Origin: Bathynomus jamesi
Taxonomy: Eukaryota; Arthropoda; Malacostraca; Isopoda; Cirolanidae
DNA length: 64,000 nucleotides
Assembly: GCA_023014485.1 (NCBI GenBank)
Contig: JAJOZX010008812.1
Coordinates: 1 to 64,000, forward strand
Direction of reading: 5' to 3'
Notes under the pieces: generated by a model
The model's database searches: none
Told to the model about the DNA's origin: nothing
Seen by the model: the letters and a program-made list of their open reading frames with translations, nothing else
Position numbers and translations under genes: made by a program
Shown here: positions 1-11,244 of the stretch, piece by piece
How the letters are laid out: every line of letters starts with the position of its first letter
Position numbering within the stretch: the stretch's first letter is position 1

Positions 1-58
1 TCAGTTTCAGGAAAGGTCCCCTTGCTATTAAAGGAAGTGTAAAATTAGGAACTCCAGC

Positions 59-85
59 CTATATATATATATATATATATATATA
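59..85. repeat. (TA)n microsatellite
   Basis: Uninterrupted TA dinucleotides at the left edge of a LINE. Similar TA tracts lie at 3132-3149, 3438-3462, 4559-4572, 4780-4797, 5031-5045, 12112-12131, 31757-31780, 32355-32383, 34336-34380 and 51949-51968. Several sit exactly at transposon ends, so they are either insertion targets or expanded element tails. Confidence 0.9.
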
Positions 86-561
86 CTTTGTCCGGAGCGA
101 TAGGGCGCGTCCCTCTGTGGCGAATGTGGGAATACACCTTTCTTCGGTGTAAGGGCTTTCTCTGCCCTCGTGGACCATTGGGCCCGTTTGGGGACCCGGC
201 TGATCTCCTGCTTCTTTTTCTTTCTTTCTCCTTTAACCCATTCTTTCTGGTTTCTCCCTGTTCTTTTTTGGCGTTGTTCTTTGGACCTTGATTTAGACCC
301 TTTCCTTTGCCCTCGGGTGTGGGAGGTGGTTGCCCTGCACCCTTGTCGCTTTCCAACCAAACCCAAACCCTGTCCCTGCCACTTTTCACCGCGCGTTGGA
401 TGAGAGTGGCCGCCTTTCAGGCACAGGGACTGGTGCGGGTGTATCTCCCTGCGTGACATCTATCGGCGGTGGGACCAAGTGTGCCCACACTTCGCCTTTC
501 CCTTGTTGGAGTCGGTGGTGGCGGATGCGCGCGGGGGATGAAGTTCTTTTTTTGTTTTGCT

Positions 562-2617
562 ATGGACACTTCTCCCCCTCGGCTTACGACTACTGCTTCT
601 CATTCCCGGACTATTCCTTCTCTCAACACTCGGGTGGTGGGCAACCAGGCCCTCGAGTCCTTTACCACTGGAAGACCGCGACCTAATGGGGTTGACCCCC
701 TGTGGAAGCGGAACGCTTGCACTCTCCTTTTCCGTTGCCGACCCCAGTCCGTCCCTCGACTACGCCCTTGGACCTACACTCTCTGGAGCAGGGGTCTCGC
801 CCCAGCCCACTTCAGCCACCTTCGGGCAAGTCAAGTTCCACCGAGGACTTGCCCCCACAACCCGGCTTCTTGCTCTCCCCATATGCCCCCCTCACCCGCC
901 GTCAGCCCACCTCCACACGGAGAGAGCCTTGCGGCGGACGGGGGAGCCGGCATTCACGGCCGTCCTATCGACCGTTGAATATCCCAGTCCATTTCGACTC
1001 TACCACCTCCCTCTCCCTCCCAAGTATCCACAAATTCCTGGTGATTCGGCCTACATCTGGGTCCCTCCCGAACAACTCTGAACGGACGTTCCAGGTGATC
1101 CGAACCCACAGCAACTCCAGCCGCTATGACGTACGCCCACAGAGGGATGGCTCCCTCCTCGTAAAATCACGCTCAGCCGCAGAGACGAAAGCCCTACTCT
1201 CCGTCACTGAGGTCCTTGGATGCTCGGTGTCCGTTTCCCCACACCCTCGCCTGAACCAGAGTCAGGCACTATTTACGCCACCCGCCTATTGTCGGTCGCA
1301 GTGAACGAGCTCCTGGAGGACCTCGCACCCAAGGAGTCACTAAGATCTATCGTTTCACATCCCGACAGGGAGGCACCCCCTCCCCCACCCCACGTCTGCT
1401 CCTTACTTTCAACACACTAATCCCCCCGGCCGCATTGTATGGGGTATGGGAGACCGCGCCTCATACGAGTTTTCTATCCGCCCATACGTCCCAGACCCGA
1501 CCCGTTGCTTCAAATGCAATAAATTCGGACACGTTAGCTTCGCTTGTCGACAGCCGCATCAATTATGTGTACACTGTGGACGACTCGCTCACCCTGACAG
1601 GTGCCCCAACACACCCAAATGCTCCAACTGTGAAGGCGCACACCCCTCTTCATCCCGAGAATGCCTTTTCTTCAGGTTCGAGAAGGAGGTCCGAGGCCTA
1701 CAGGTGACGGACTTCCTTAGCCCCCGTGAGGCACGCGACAGGGTGCGGAGTCGGGAGGTGAGGCCAGGGGTGTCCTATGCCGCTGCTCTCGGCTCTATCA
1801 TCTCGGCACGCCGCCCTGGCCTGCCGCCGAAACCCCCCCAAGCCACTGCTCCCTGTTCCCCTCAAAGAAAACCCTCGCAGGACCCGACGGTTTCCTGTCC
1901 CCCCACCATTCCTCCTCTTCCGCACCTCACCTGCCACGAATCCCCCAGGTGTCTGGGACCAGGAGACCCATCCCATCCACCTCAAACCCCGCCTTCCCAG
2001 TACGCCCTGCACACGCCCGAGCCCGGAGCAAGCCGTCGAGGCGGAGACGCCGGAGCGTGTCACCGGACCCTCCGGCCTTCCAACGTCTCTCTCCCTCTTC
2101 CCCTCGGACCAAGAAGACGGCTCGGATCCTCACTCCGTCCACCACGTCTACTATGTCCATCTCTCCCCATCGCAGAAGTCCCACCACTCTACCCCCACAG
2201 ACCCTGACAATAGTGGCTGAGATCCACGACCCGCCCCGGACGACGGGACCCAATCCGAACTATATCTTCTCCCCCGAGGATCCGGTGGATGCGGCCCTGG
2301 CGCAGCTGCACGGTGTGACCGAGGAAAGCTCGGCCGCGCCCATGCCCACGAGTCTTATGGATCTGCCCTTGCCTCCTGGTGCCATTTTCTCCACCCCTCC
2401 ACGAGACTACTCTGATTCACTTCCTTCCACCCCCATCGTACCTACTCCCCCAACATCCCCGGCCCCCTCCTTGTCAGCTACCCTGTGTACGCCCTCCCTC
2501 CCACCCGCCCGGTCCTTTTGGTACCCCTTATCACCACCTCGAGTCCGCCATGAGACCCCGGACAGGCGGGTAGCGCCACTTTTGGGGCTACCGTGCCCCC
2601 TCCTGGTCCGACCATAG
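562..2617 (+). pseudogene. ORF1 gag-like nucleic-acid-binding protein, frameshifted
   Basis: The reading frame probably starts at the ATG at 562 and moves through several frames (about 562-690, 702-1300, 1220-1330, 1446-1900, then 1949-2617). Around 1500-1670 are three zinc knuckles: a CCHC CFKCNKFGHVSFAC, a second CVHCGRLAHPDRC and a third starting CSNCEGAH. Before them is the gag motif RPYVPDPTRC, typical of Jockey/R1 ORF1 proteins that coat LINE RNA. After them the protein is rich in proline and serine. At least four frame changes make it non-functional as assembled. Product identity is reasonably sure; the start is inferred. Confidence 0.7.
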
Positions 2618-2871
2618 AAGCCCGTCACAGTACATCCGACCCTCTCAGCCCACGATGTTCCTCTGCCTGCCATGATCCACGCCTCCGGTCTCGCTCGGCC
2701 GACTCGATCCCGCCACCTCCGCGGGGTTCGACAGGCCGACCGATTCCTTCCCTGGTGAACGGTAGATAGCCAGCCATGCTCCCGACCAAGCCTTCAATTT
2801 CGCGAACTCCGGATCTCCCTTCATACTCCAACCTCCTAGCACCTACACCTTTACCCATCCCCCTTTATCAC

Positions 2872-2990
2872 TAATAGATCCCCCGAAAACCACAATAGTC
2901 CATTGGAACTGTCGAGGAATATTCGCAAATTATGAAGGCCTTACCTCCCTGCTTGCCACTTCCCGTCCGGTACAACCGACCCTCCTACCC
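2872..2990 (+). pseudogene. LINE ORF2 endonuclease N-terminus, remnant
   Basis: A short frame reads TIVHWNCRGIFANYEGL. This matches the start of the apurinic-type endonuclease of Jockey-like ORF2 proteins, where a WNCRG motif contributes the metal-site asparagine. The frame then runs into unrelated sequence and a 3' tail, so the rest of ORF2 is deleted. Confidence 0.6.
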
Positions 2991-3372
2991 ACTATCCAGC
3001 GACTGACCCTTACTCACTCTCCTAGTCTACCACCCCCAACACAGTAACATCACCCACTCACCGCCTCGCCGAGATATGTACCGCTCCTTTTAGGTACGAA
3101 TCGGCGGTAAATCAGAGAAAGAAAAAAAAAAATATATATATATATATACACCTAGTGAAGGACAGTATGAAATAATAGGTCAATTTTATTTTTTGTATCT
3201 GTCACCAAAATAATTTTATGTTAAAAACATTTCTGGTTAATATTCGTTTTAACACGCATCTCGCTAAAGAATTGAAAGCATGTTTTTCTTATGTAATTTG
3301 ATGCGTACTCTTTGAAAATGACCTCCATTTCCTTGGGAAATGTGCCGTTTTTTCAGAAATTTGTTCAGAAAT

Positions 3373-3420
3373 TACCTAACCTAACCTAACAAAACCTAAC
3401 CTAACCTAACGAAACCTAAA
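3373..3420. repeat. Interstitial CCTAA (arthropod telomere-type) repeats
   Basis: Runs of CCTAACCTAACCTAAC are interrupted by AAAC and GAAAC. The unit equals the TTAGG telomere repeat of most arthropods. It lies inside a MITE and not at a chromosome end. Degenerate TTAGG/TTAGGC-type runs recur at 6030-6119 and 11249-11305. Confidence 0.6.
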
Positions 3421-3726
3421 CAAAAGTAATTTTCACGTATATATATATATATATATATATATACACCTGATACTGAGTCGAAGTGTTTTTTGAAAATTAG
3501 CCAATAAGCGATTGATAATCAGGCGCCATTTCATTACTTGCCTCTGATTGGTCTACGGTCTATGATAGCCGTTACTTTAAAGAAATTAATGCAGCGATTT
3601 ATTTCAAAATTTATTTGTGTATGAACAACGCTCGTTTCCTCGGGAAATGTGCCGTTTTTCCAGACATGACTCGAAGTCATTTCTGAAAAAACGGCACATT
3701 TCCCAAGGAAATGAAGGTCATTTTCA

Positions 3727-3927
3727 GGTGCTCTTCCAATACGTGCTCTACCGTAAAATTTACATTCCAATATGTGCTAACTAACGAAAATATCACGACC
3801 TAACCTAACCAATCGTTAGGTCAATTGTACGCCCTTGACGATTGGTTAGGTTAGGTCGTGATATTTTCGTTAGTTAGCACATATTGGAATGTAAATTTTA
3901 CGGTAGAGCACGTATTGGAAGAGCACC
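3727..3927. mobile_element. Palindromic MITE copy 1, 8-bp target duplication
   Basis: Two 89-base arms (3727-3815 and 3839-3927) are exact reverse complements around a 23-base loop. It is flanked by perfect 8-bp repeats CATTTTCA (3719-3726 and 3928-3935), so it moved as a unit. The inner part of each arm carries the shared core found in other copies (GATATTTTCGTTAGTTAG and GATTGGTTAGGTTAGG). The outer part, starting GGTGCTCTTCCAATACG, is specific to this copy. An 8-bp duplication fits hAT, Merlin or Mutator-like elements; the superfamily is not decided. Confidence 0.85.
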
Positions 3928-4063
3928 CATTTTCAAAGAGTACGCATCAAATTACATAAGAAAAACATGCTTTCAATTCTTTAGCGAGATGCGTGTTAAA
4001 ACGAATATTTACCCATTTCCTAATTAATATTGCAGTGAATCTAATTCATTCCTTCTTTTTCAG

Positions 4064-4460
4064 ACTGCTTCTATAAGGAAGATGGGGTACAAGAACAATG
4101 GAACACATTTAAGACACTCGTTATCGAATTTTTCATCCCCCGTCGATTGGGGAAACTCAACCGATGAAGACGTCTTGAAAATTAACTGCAATCAATTGGA
4201 AATAATCGTGCAACCACCAACCATGACTAATCCTAATACCTCGAATGATACTGTAATCATTCCCGGACGACATCTTCGTCTCGGTTGGAATTATTTGAAT
4301 TTTACATTTGACGACACGAGTTCACTCATTCAAATTAACGAAATTGACGGAAGATTCCTTCTTCAAATTCCAATTGACGTCGCTGACAGAGAACGAGTGA
4401 ACATAACAGTACGAGGACTTTATTCAGTCGTTAACTGCCGCCACCCCTATTACGGTGAAG
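4064..4460 (+). CDS. Host membrane-protein gene, extracellular exon A
   Basis: The open frame is bounded by a pyrimidine-rich acceptor ending TTTTTCAG at 4063 and a GT donor at 4461. It runs in phase 0 and leaves in phase 1. Most of the frame, about 132 codons, is open without interruption. It has several N-glycosylation sequons (for example NFT, NIT) and Cys residues, as in a secreted or extracellular domain. No known domain is recognised with confidence. The downstream exons in the same phase, including one hydrophobic helix, suggest it belongs to a type I membrane protein. The true first exon and signal peptide must lie further upstream, possibly outside the window. Confidence 0.5.
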
Positions 4461-4584
4461 GTTTGTTTCTCACTTTCGTTCTTAATTTAAGAGATTTTAA
4501 AGCATAAAGTTTTGAAGTATAAAAGTTTTGACCAAAGTTAGGAAGTAATTCCTCTTTATATATATATATATATTTTTTTTTTTT

Positions 4585-4779
4585 GTGGCGAGTGTCGTAA
4601 CACTGCTTCCCGTCGATCAGTGGAGTTAAGCGACATTGGGTCTGGGAAGTAGTTGGATGGGAAACTGTCCTCTTTCTGCGTCTATATTAGGTAATGACTC
4701 GAGGTTCGGATCCCATGTAAAGCTTTAGGTCCCCTCCGTCATACTTAGATTTTGCGAAGGAGGTTAAACAGCCCCATCA
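4585..4779 (+). mobile_element. 5S rRNA-derived SINE (SINE3-like), copy 1
   Basis: The head resembles 5S rRNA: CCCGTCGATCAGTGGAGTTAAGC corresponds to the 5S segment with the internal box A, and AGTAGTTGGATGGGAAACTGTC to the box C segment. It is followed by a non-5S tail containing GGTTCGGATCCCATGTAAAGC and ends at a TA tract. It is diverged from functional 5S and has a foreign tail, so it is a retroposon and not an rRNA gene. A second copy is at 28368-28535. Confidence 0.7.
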
Positions 4780-5261
4780 TTATATATATATATATATGCA
4801 CTAGAATCAAAATAGTACGTTTATGGTAGAAGTGATTAGGTTATATTTAACTGAGTTAAGTTAGGCAACTGGGCTAAGTTAGATTAGGCTGAGTATGAGG
4901 TTAAATTGTTTCGATAATTTTCATTTCTATGATTTTCCCTTTCGACAAAATGGCGGATTTCCTGCAAAAATGTTCATTTGTTCATTCATTTCAACGACTT
5001 CATTTTTGTATTTTATCCCCCCCCCCCAAATATATATATATATATTAATAATAAAAATAATATAAATAAGTAAATAAAGGTAAATAAATAAGTAAAAATA
5101 AATAATAAAAAATAATGATTAATTTGCTTAATTAAATAGGGAAAATATTGATTATTTTAATAAAAATGTTAATTGTTTTCGTGAATATTTATTTGATAAA
5201 AATGTTTAATTAAACAAATATTTAAAATTAAACTTTTTATTATTTGAAAAAACATTTTCAG

Positions 5262-5568
5262 GTTTGAAACTTTACGAGATTGAACCCTCTGGAAAAATGG
5301 ACTTTTCCTTCAATATTCGAAGGAAAACTTTCCACGATCACGTTTTACTCATTTACTGACTTTAAAGTAAACGTTACTTTGGGAGCGACATCTTTGGTCG
5401 TGTGCAGAAACATCACAGATGAGGAACCTTCTCTTTCTTCAGGTCTTCTTCGGCTTATCGTTTTTATCTGAAGAAGGACAAATGCGACGAAGGTTCGCAA
5501 CTCTCCGATACCCTTTCTGTGGCAAATTCTACGTTGATAATTTGAATATTTCCCTTTTTGAGGAAAAG
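5262..5568 (+). CDS. Host membrane-protein gene, extracellular exon B (frames broken)
   Basis: The acceptor TTTTCAG ends at 5261 and the donor GT is at 5569. Entering in phase 1 from exon A, the frame reads GLKLYEIEPSGKMDFSFNIR and onward. It then needs frame changes near 5350, 5440 and 5510 to stay open to the donor, where it reads KFYVDNLNISLFEEK. Sequons NVT, NIT and NIS support an extracellular domain. The breaks mean either sequencing indels or a decaying gene. Confidence 0.4.
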
Positions 5569-5608
5569 GTAAATTGAGGTTAATTTTTACCCTTTTAAAG
5601 GAAGCCAT

Positions 5609-5831
5609 TAATTAATAAAGGTTAAATTAATTAATTAATTAATAAAGGTTAAATTAATTAATTAATAAAGGTTAAATTAATTAATAAAGGTTAAATAATT
5701 AATTAATTAATAAAGGTTAAATTAATTAATTAATTAATAAAGGTTAAATTAATTAATGGTTAAATTAATTAATTAATTAATAAAGGTTAAATTAATTAAT
5801 AAAGGTTAAATTAATTAATTAATTAATAAAG
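5609..5831. repeat. AATTAATT / AATAAAGGTTAA tandem repeat
   Basis: Variable numbers of TTAATTAA are joined by AATAAAGGTTAAA. The array starts at the end of exon B's intron boundary and has no coding potential. Confidence 0.9.
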
Positions 5832-6119
5832 GTTCGATTAAAATGTGGTGCGCAAAAATATTTTAATATAAGGACTAAAGATGTCTTTTTATCCAAAAAT
5901 GGGGTGACGCTTTTTACGTCTATTTAAATTTAACTTTTAAACGACGTGCGTATCCAGACATTCGCGGTGTCGCGGTGAATTATATTTATAAATGGTATCT
6001 TTTAGCGGGGAAAAAAAGGGGATATAATTTAGGTTAGGCTATACTAGGATAGGTTACGTTTGGCTAAGATAGGCTAGGTAAGTTTAGGCTAAGATAAGCT
6101 GGGTTAGCTTTGACTAAGC

Positions 6120-6685
6120 TGTAGTAATGCTTAGTTAAGAATATTAAATTCTGTTTAATTAAATAAGATAATGTTTAATATAAATTTACTAAAAATTGTG
6201 ATGATTACGATAAAGCATGTTTGTTAGTTTTAAATTGTTTAAAATGGGTACAGTTGGTAGTCCTGAACAGGGACCCAAGAGAGCACACTACCACCCATAA
6301 TACTCAGTCTTGAGGCAACGCGATACGAGTAAGTTGACGAAATGTAACGTAAAGTAACTAAGTGTGTGTCCCTCTCCGACCTAAATTATTATAATAAAAT
6401 TTCATACTCGCATACCCCTAACATAACTAAACCAATTTCGGAATTAATAAAGTGTTAACAAGTGTTAAAAGAGAGTATTAATATACCCCCCCTTCCCCCT
6501 TTGTTTTGTAACGGTTTCAGTCTAGGCGCGGCTACCATGATATTTATACGATACGGCAAAAAGAGTGTAGAGAAACAAAGTGATAAATGAAAGAAATAGC
6601 CGATCGAGAATAAATAGAGATATAGTAAAGTAGAAAGAAGCGTAAATAATGAAGAGAGAGTAAATAATAAAACCTAATCACTACA
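6120..6685 (+). repeat. 5' LTR
   Basis: It begins TGTAGTAATGC and ends CACTACA. It differs from the 3' LTR by a few substitutions and a small indel near 6390. It probably carries the promoter; no clear TATA box could be assigned. Confidence 0.88.
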
Positions 6686-9600
6686 TCTGGTGGCGAGCGG
6701 TGGTCTTACATCATATTTTGTGAGGCTTACCCACGTGATTTAGTATTTTGATTAAAATTCTTAAAACCCGGTATAATAACCAATAGCGTTAATGAATATT
6801 TTATTTCGATTATTAAAATATCTAAATGCAAAGTTTACCCCGTTTGCAGGCAAATTTCGATTTTCATGCCTTAAAATTTCATTGTAAATAAAATTTAAAA
6901 ATGGCGCTTCGCCTTCGCATCCTGATAGCGTCCCTGACAAACTTCGCGCCTAAGAATTTAATTTTTTTTTTCTTTCGTTTCGTGGGAGTTCGTTGGATTC
7001 TGAAATGCATCGTCCAGTTCCGTTGCCTTTCGTTTGTCCGACTCAGTATTGCGAGTCATTATTACGTTAAATTTCGTTCATTCGGTTGGAGAGGATATAG
7101 TTTTGAAAATTATCGTGTTGCCTGAAGACTCAAATTTTTCTTTTTTTTGTCTCTTCCACTGTATGCTTGTTTCAGCTTACCTTTTTAACTTTTGGTTTAA
7201 AACTTTTGGAATTAGTGAGAATTGTAATAATCATAATAATAAGAATAACGATTTGTACGTAAGTGAATTGTTAGTTTAAATACAGTATGATACACATTTT
7301 ATATGGTCCTTTCAAAACGTTTTAGCGAAAATTTGAGAAATTTTCTGGGTTTCATTAGCAGATTTTTGATTATATTTCGATTGCCTGTATATAATAATAG
7401 GATTATTTTGTTTATATAGATTTACGGGCTTTTTGCTTCGCTCGCTTCGCGCTATATAGGTTAAGTTACAGTTAATTGACAGTCGAAGGGTAATCTTAAA
7501 CATATTAAATTTGTCAGATTATAAGTCGCCGTATAGGATTGTGTTAAATTTCAAAATAAGCAGAATTCGTTTAACTGAAATAGAGAAATTGTGTTGTAAA
7601 ATTTTTTATAAGTTTTTTTTGGTTTTTTATATACTCATTAATTATATACTTACTTATTAACTTATACGTATTTATTAGTTATATATATAATTACATATAT
7701 TTATATACTCATAAACTTTGGTAGGTAAGCTGATTATTTTTTTTCTCCTCTCTCTGTTTCTTTCGTTCATTTCACGACAGTTCCGACATATTTGGTAAAA
7801 TGGCTATTGTATCGTACTTAAGAAGAATTTCTTGTAGGCCTATCGTAAAATATTGTTCGGAGATTAACCGTTACTACGGTATGTCTATTGAGTAGTAAAT
7901 TCTTAGTTATTTAACAAAATTTTAATTGGTTTAACATAAATAATAATAGAATTTTCTTTAATAAGCACAAATGTTATGCGTTAAATTCTAAATTGTGCTT
8001 TTCACGCATAACATTGAATTTATTAAATATAGGCCTAAAAGTGCAGCAGTAAATTTTATTTTTATTTTGGCGGCCAATGTGAGTTACGGTACACATTTTA
8101 CTAAATCTGGATATTATAATTTTTTGAATTACAGAAATTTGTGTAGGAAATTCTTTCATATATTTTCTTTACGTTTTATAAATTCATTCAATAATCAATT
8201 TTATTGGTACAGGTAGGCCGATTTTTATTTTTATTTCCAGTTCAATGAAAATGGTAAAATTTTTAGTTCAAATTTAGATTGTATTCTAAAAAGGATGTTT
8301 TAATTTGATATTTTAATTTGGGTATTAGAAATGAAAAATGTCTTTTTTTTAGTTCGAGCGTTTGCATGGAAAATATTACGAAATTATGTTAGGATATAAT
8401 GCAAGTTCATTCGGTTACGTAGGGATATTTGTATAGAGGTTCGCTTACAAACAAAGCGACCGCTCTTAATTACGCAATGTTTTAGTTTTGTTTACAGTGG
8501 ATTGCGTGTATTTGTGAGTGCATATTATCTATTCTTATTTAGTATAATTATGCAAATTTGTATTTTCACTTGGAAATGATAAATTACTGAGATTTTTGTG
8601 ATTTGCAAACCATACTGGGGTTTCTGTTGAAGGAGAGAGTTGTGTCTCAGATGTAATTTGCTAATTGCGAGTTCAATTCATATGAAATTTGACGTTTCAA
8701 GTTGGAATTACTGTATTAAAATAATTTTTGGTAGTAATATTTAATTTTTTTTACTTTTTAATAACTGTTTAGAAAATTATTATTGTTTAAACCTTCAGTT
8801 GGAGTTAACTAATGCATTTGAAACATTGACTCAAGTGTACACTCGGAAATGGAGCCTTATAGATAGCCAGTAACGTTTTTGTGGCGTCTGTGTGCTCCTC
8901 CTCAAAGCAAGAGGGTTCATGATTGTCAGAGAATGGATGACATGAAGTTTCTGGGGTTCATTTTTGTCTTTTGTATTTGGAGGTATTGAGGTGATTTCTG
9001 ACGATAGTTTGAACAATAATATTTCTTAAATTATACTAACAGTTACTATGTATGGGCGCTTTTATATTTATACTGTACAATTTTTTTTTCGTGCGTGTTA
9101 TGACTTTTTTTATCTTCTCTGCTGTAACTGCCATAAGTGACCTTATTGGTAGCTAGATTTGATTAAATTTTTGCGAAATTTTGAGATGTGTAATTTTTTT
9201 CTTTCCGTGAATTTGGCCAGAGCAAATGTTTAGTTAGTATTTCGAAGTGAACTGTCGAGAAAATTCGATAAATTAAAAATGAAATGATAAGCAGTACAGA
9301 AACGTTTCGAATAAACTTTTTTTTTCAAAATTGCAAAGGCTCAGTTTGGGGTCAACCAAGTTGAATCCGAGTTCCATCAAGTGAGTTTAGTCGACCGGAT
9401 AGGTGATCGATCACCAATGAGAGAGAGAAGAGAAACCCAGACTGCGCAGGGACTTGGCGCAGGATGGTTTCGGAAGAGAAGAGAGAGAAGAGAGGAACCG
9501 AATGCGCATGGACTTGGCGCAGGACAGTTTCGGAAGAGAAGAGAAATTTACGTGTGCAGGGTCTTGGCACACGAAAGTTTCGATCGAAGATGGTCTACTG

Positions 9601-10548
9601 GTATTTTTCGGGCAGTAGCTGGTCACGCTGCTCGAATGCTTCGCTAAATATGTGTCACAGCGCGCGGTAGACAAGCCACGAGAGCTTGAACGGGTGCCTA
9701 AGACTGTACTGTCCATACAGACATACAGTAGGTTCGTTGGGAAACGGCCTACGGCGGAGTCATCGTTTGATTGTTGCCAGTAGAAGAGTCTTTCAGCTGG
9801 ACGTAGGAAGAGCAGCGTTCACCGACAAAAGTGGAGATGAGACAAGGCGAGTTTCTTCATCGACTTCTAGAATTGCAAATTCCGTCCAATTCCAGCGCGT
9901 GGTCCCGCTTTCAGATATCTCCCCCCCTGATCCTTTTAGAATTGGACGTCTCTTGTTTTGTTTTTTTCGCCATTGGAGAGAGAGCGGAACCATTATAGCG
10001 TGCTGCCCTGTTGCATGTTGATTGATGCAATCCCTTGCATTCTAGCGAAGTGAGCAGGAGAGCTGCGATTGAAAAGTGAAATCCGTTGTCAGCGTGCGGA
10101 GTGTCATCTCAACAACGTCCAGCAAATTGATGTACTGATTATGATGTAATGAAATTATAAGTGAAAAGGGTGCGATTATTGCCCATAATTGTTGTGTTTT
10201 TCGCTCTTGGTCAGTATTTTATGTAAACTTTTTCTTATATTTTTTCTATGTTGCCCTGATAGTAACTGTATAACTATACAAATAACTGTTTCAAATGTAA
10301 AGCGATCGTTGATGAGGAATCGCGGGAATAGATTGTGAACTTGGGATTTGTGTAGCCACTGTAAGAAAATTTTCAGTTATTTTTTTTTGGCATGTATAGA
10401 TTAGTTACAGGTTGTAATTTAATTATTAGAGTGAAATGTTATTTTATGCAAATGTGAAAATTATAAAGTTTTCGGTTTTTATAATATGATACAATATATG
10501 TATGGAATTTGTCATCCTAGTTATTTCTTGTCTATTTCTAAACTTTGA

Positions 10549-10580
<32 letters not shown>

Positions 10581-10681
10581 TTGCAAAATATATAAATTTG
10601 TTGAATAAAATTATGAAATTTGTTAAACGATATTAATAAGTTTTCTAATGAAAAAACTTATTTTCAAGGGGGTGATGCGAG
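6686..10681 (+). other. Non-coding interior of the LTR element
   Basis: About 4 kb with only short frames in all six directions. It is AT-rich at first, then GC-richer near 9380-10080. It includes a three-fold tandem repeat (9421-9590) and a 20+ base A run at 10557-10580. No retroviral protein motif is seen. Confidence 0.7.
9421..9590 (+). repeat. ~60-bp tandem repeat inside the LTR element
   Basis: Three units share GACTTGGCGCAGGA-like and GTTTCGGAAGAGAAGAGA blocks. The third unit is more diverged. Confidence 0.75.
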
Positions 10682-11244
10682 TGTAGTAATGCTTAGTTAA
10701 GAATATTAAATTCTGTTTAATTAAATAAGATAATGTTTAATATAAATTTACTAAAAATTGTGATGATTACGATAAAGCATGTTTGTTAGTTTTAAATTGT
10801 TTAAAATGGGTACAGTTGGTAGTCCTGAACAGGGACCCAAGAGAGCACACTACCACCCATAATACTCAGTCTTGAGGCAACGCGATACGAGTAAGTTGAC
10901 GAAATGTAACGTAAAGTAACTAAGTGTGTGTCCCTCTCCGACCTAAAATATTATAAAATTTCATACTCGCATACCCCTAACATAACTAAACCAATTTCGG
11001 AATTAATAAAGTGTTAACAAGTGTTAAAAGAGAGTATTAATATACCCCCCCTTCCCCCTTTGTTTTGTAACGGTTTCAGTCTAGGCGCGGCTACCATGAT
11101 ATTTATACGATACGGCAAAAAGAGTGTAGAGAAACAAAGTGATAAATGAAAGAAATAGCCGATCGAGAATAAATAGAGATATAGTAAAGTAGAAAGAAGC
11201 GTAAATAATGAAGAGAGAGTAAATAATAAAACCTATTCACTACA
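10682..11244 (+). repeat. 3' LTR
   Basis: Counterpart of 6120-6685. It is preceded by the purine tract AAGGGGGTGATGCGAG and followed by the AAGC target duplication. Confidence 0.88.

Larger units (their letters stand above)
86..3131 (+). mobile_element. Jockey/R1-type non-LTR retrotransposon, internally deleted
   Basis: The unit lies between two TA tracts. It has a GC-rich leader (86-561), a broken gag-like ORF1 (about 562-2617), only the first few dozen codons of an ORF2 endonuclease (about 2872-2990), and a 3' segment ending in an A-rich tail at 3119-3131. Nearly the whole endonuclease and reverse transcriptase are missing, so this is an immobile deletion derivative. Base composition (C-rich, proline-rich in every frame) differs sharply from the AT-rich flank. 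The assignment rests on the CCHC knuckle pattern plus the endonuclease start; the exact clade is uncertain. Confidence 0.7.
3235..4013. mobile_element. Palindromic MITE (host of a nested MITE)
   Basis: Arms 3235-3322 and about 3928-4013 are near-perfect reverse complements. Further inner mirrored blocks (for example 3315-3361 against 3681-3716) make the whole unit fold back. The termini are GGT...ACC. The flanks CATTTCT and CATTTCCT could be an 8-bp target duplication with one base lost. It has no coding capacity. A second MITE at 3727-3927 sits inside, with its own target duplication. Confidence 0.6.
6120..11244 (+). mobile_element. LTR retrotransposon without coding capacity (LARD-like)
   Basis: Two direct repeats of ~565 bases (6120-6685 and 10682-11244) begin TGTAGTAATG and end CACTACA. 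The whole unit is flanked by the 4-bp duplication AAGC (6116-6119 and 11245-11248). A purine tract AAGGGGG stands just before the 3' LTR (10666-10672), and a TGG-starting primer-site candidate follows the 5' LTR at 6688. The ~4 kb interior has no gag, protease, RT or integrase frame, so it would depend on a related autonomous element. It inserted into degenerate TTAGG-like repeats. The LTRs are very similar to each other, implying a fairly recent insertion. Confidence 0.88.

Noticed and set aside
4585..4700. Functional 5S rRNA gene
   Set aside because: Only the internal control region resembles 5S. It is diverged, has a foreign tail, and recurs with the same tail at 28368.
6901..7279. Protein-coding genes inside the LTR element
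   Set aside because: Short frames of low-complexity hydrophobic residues with no retroelement motif.
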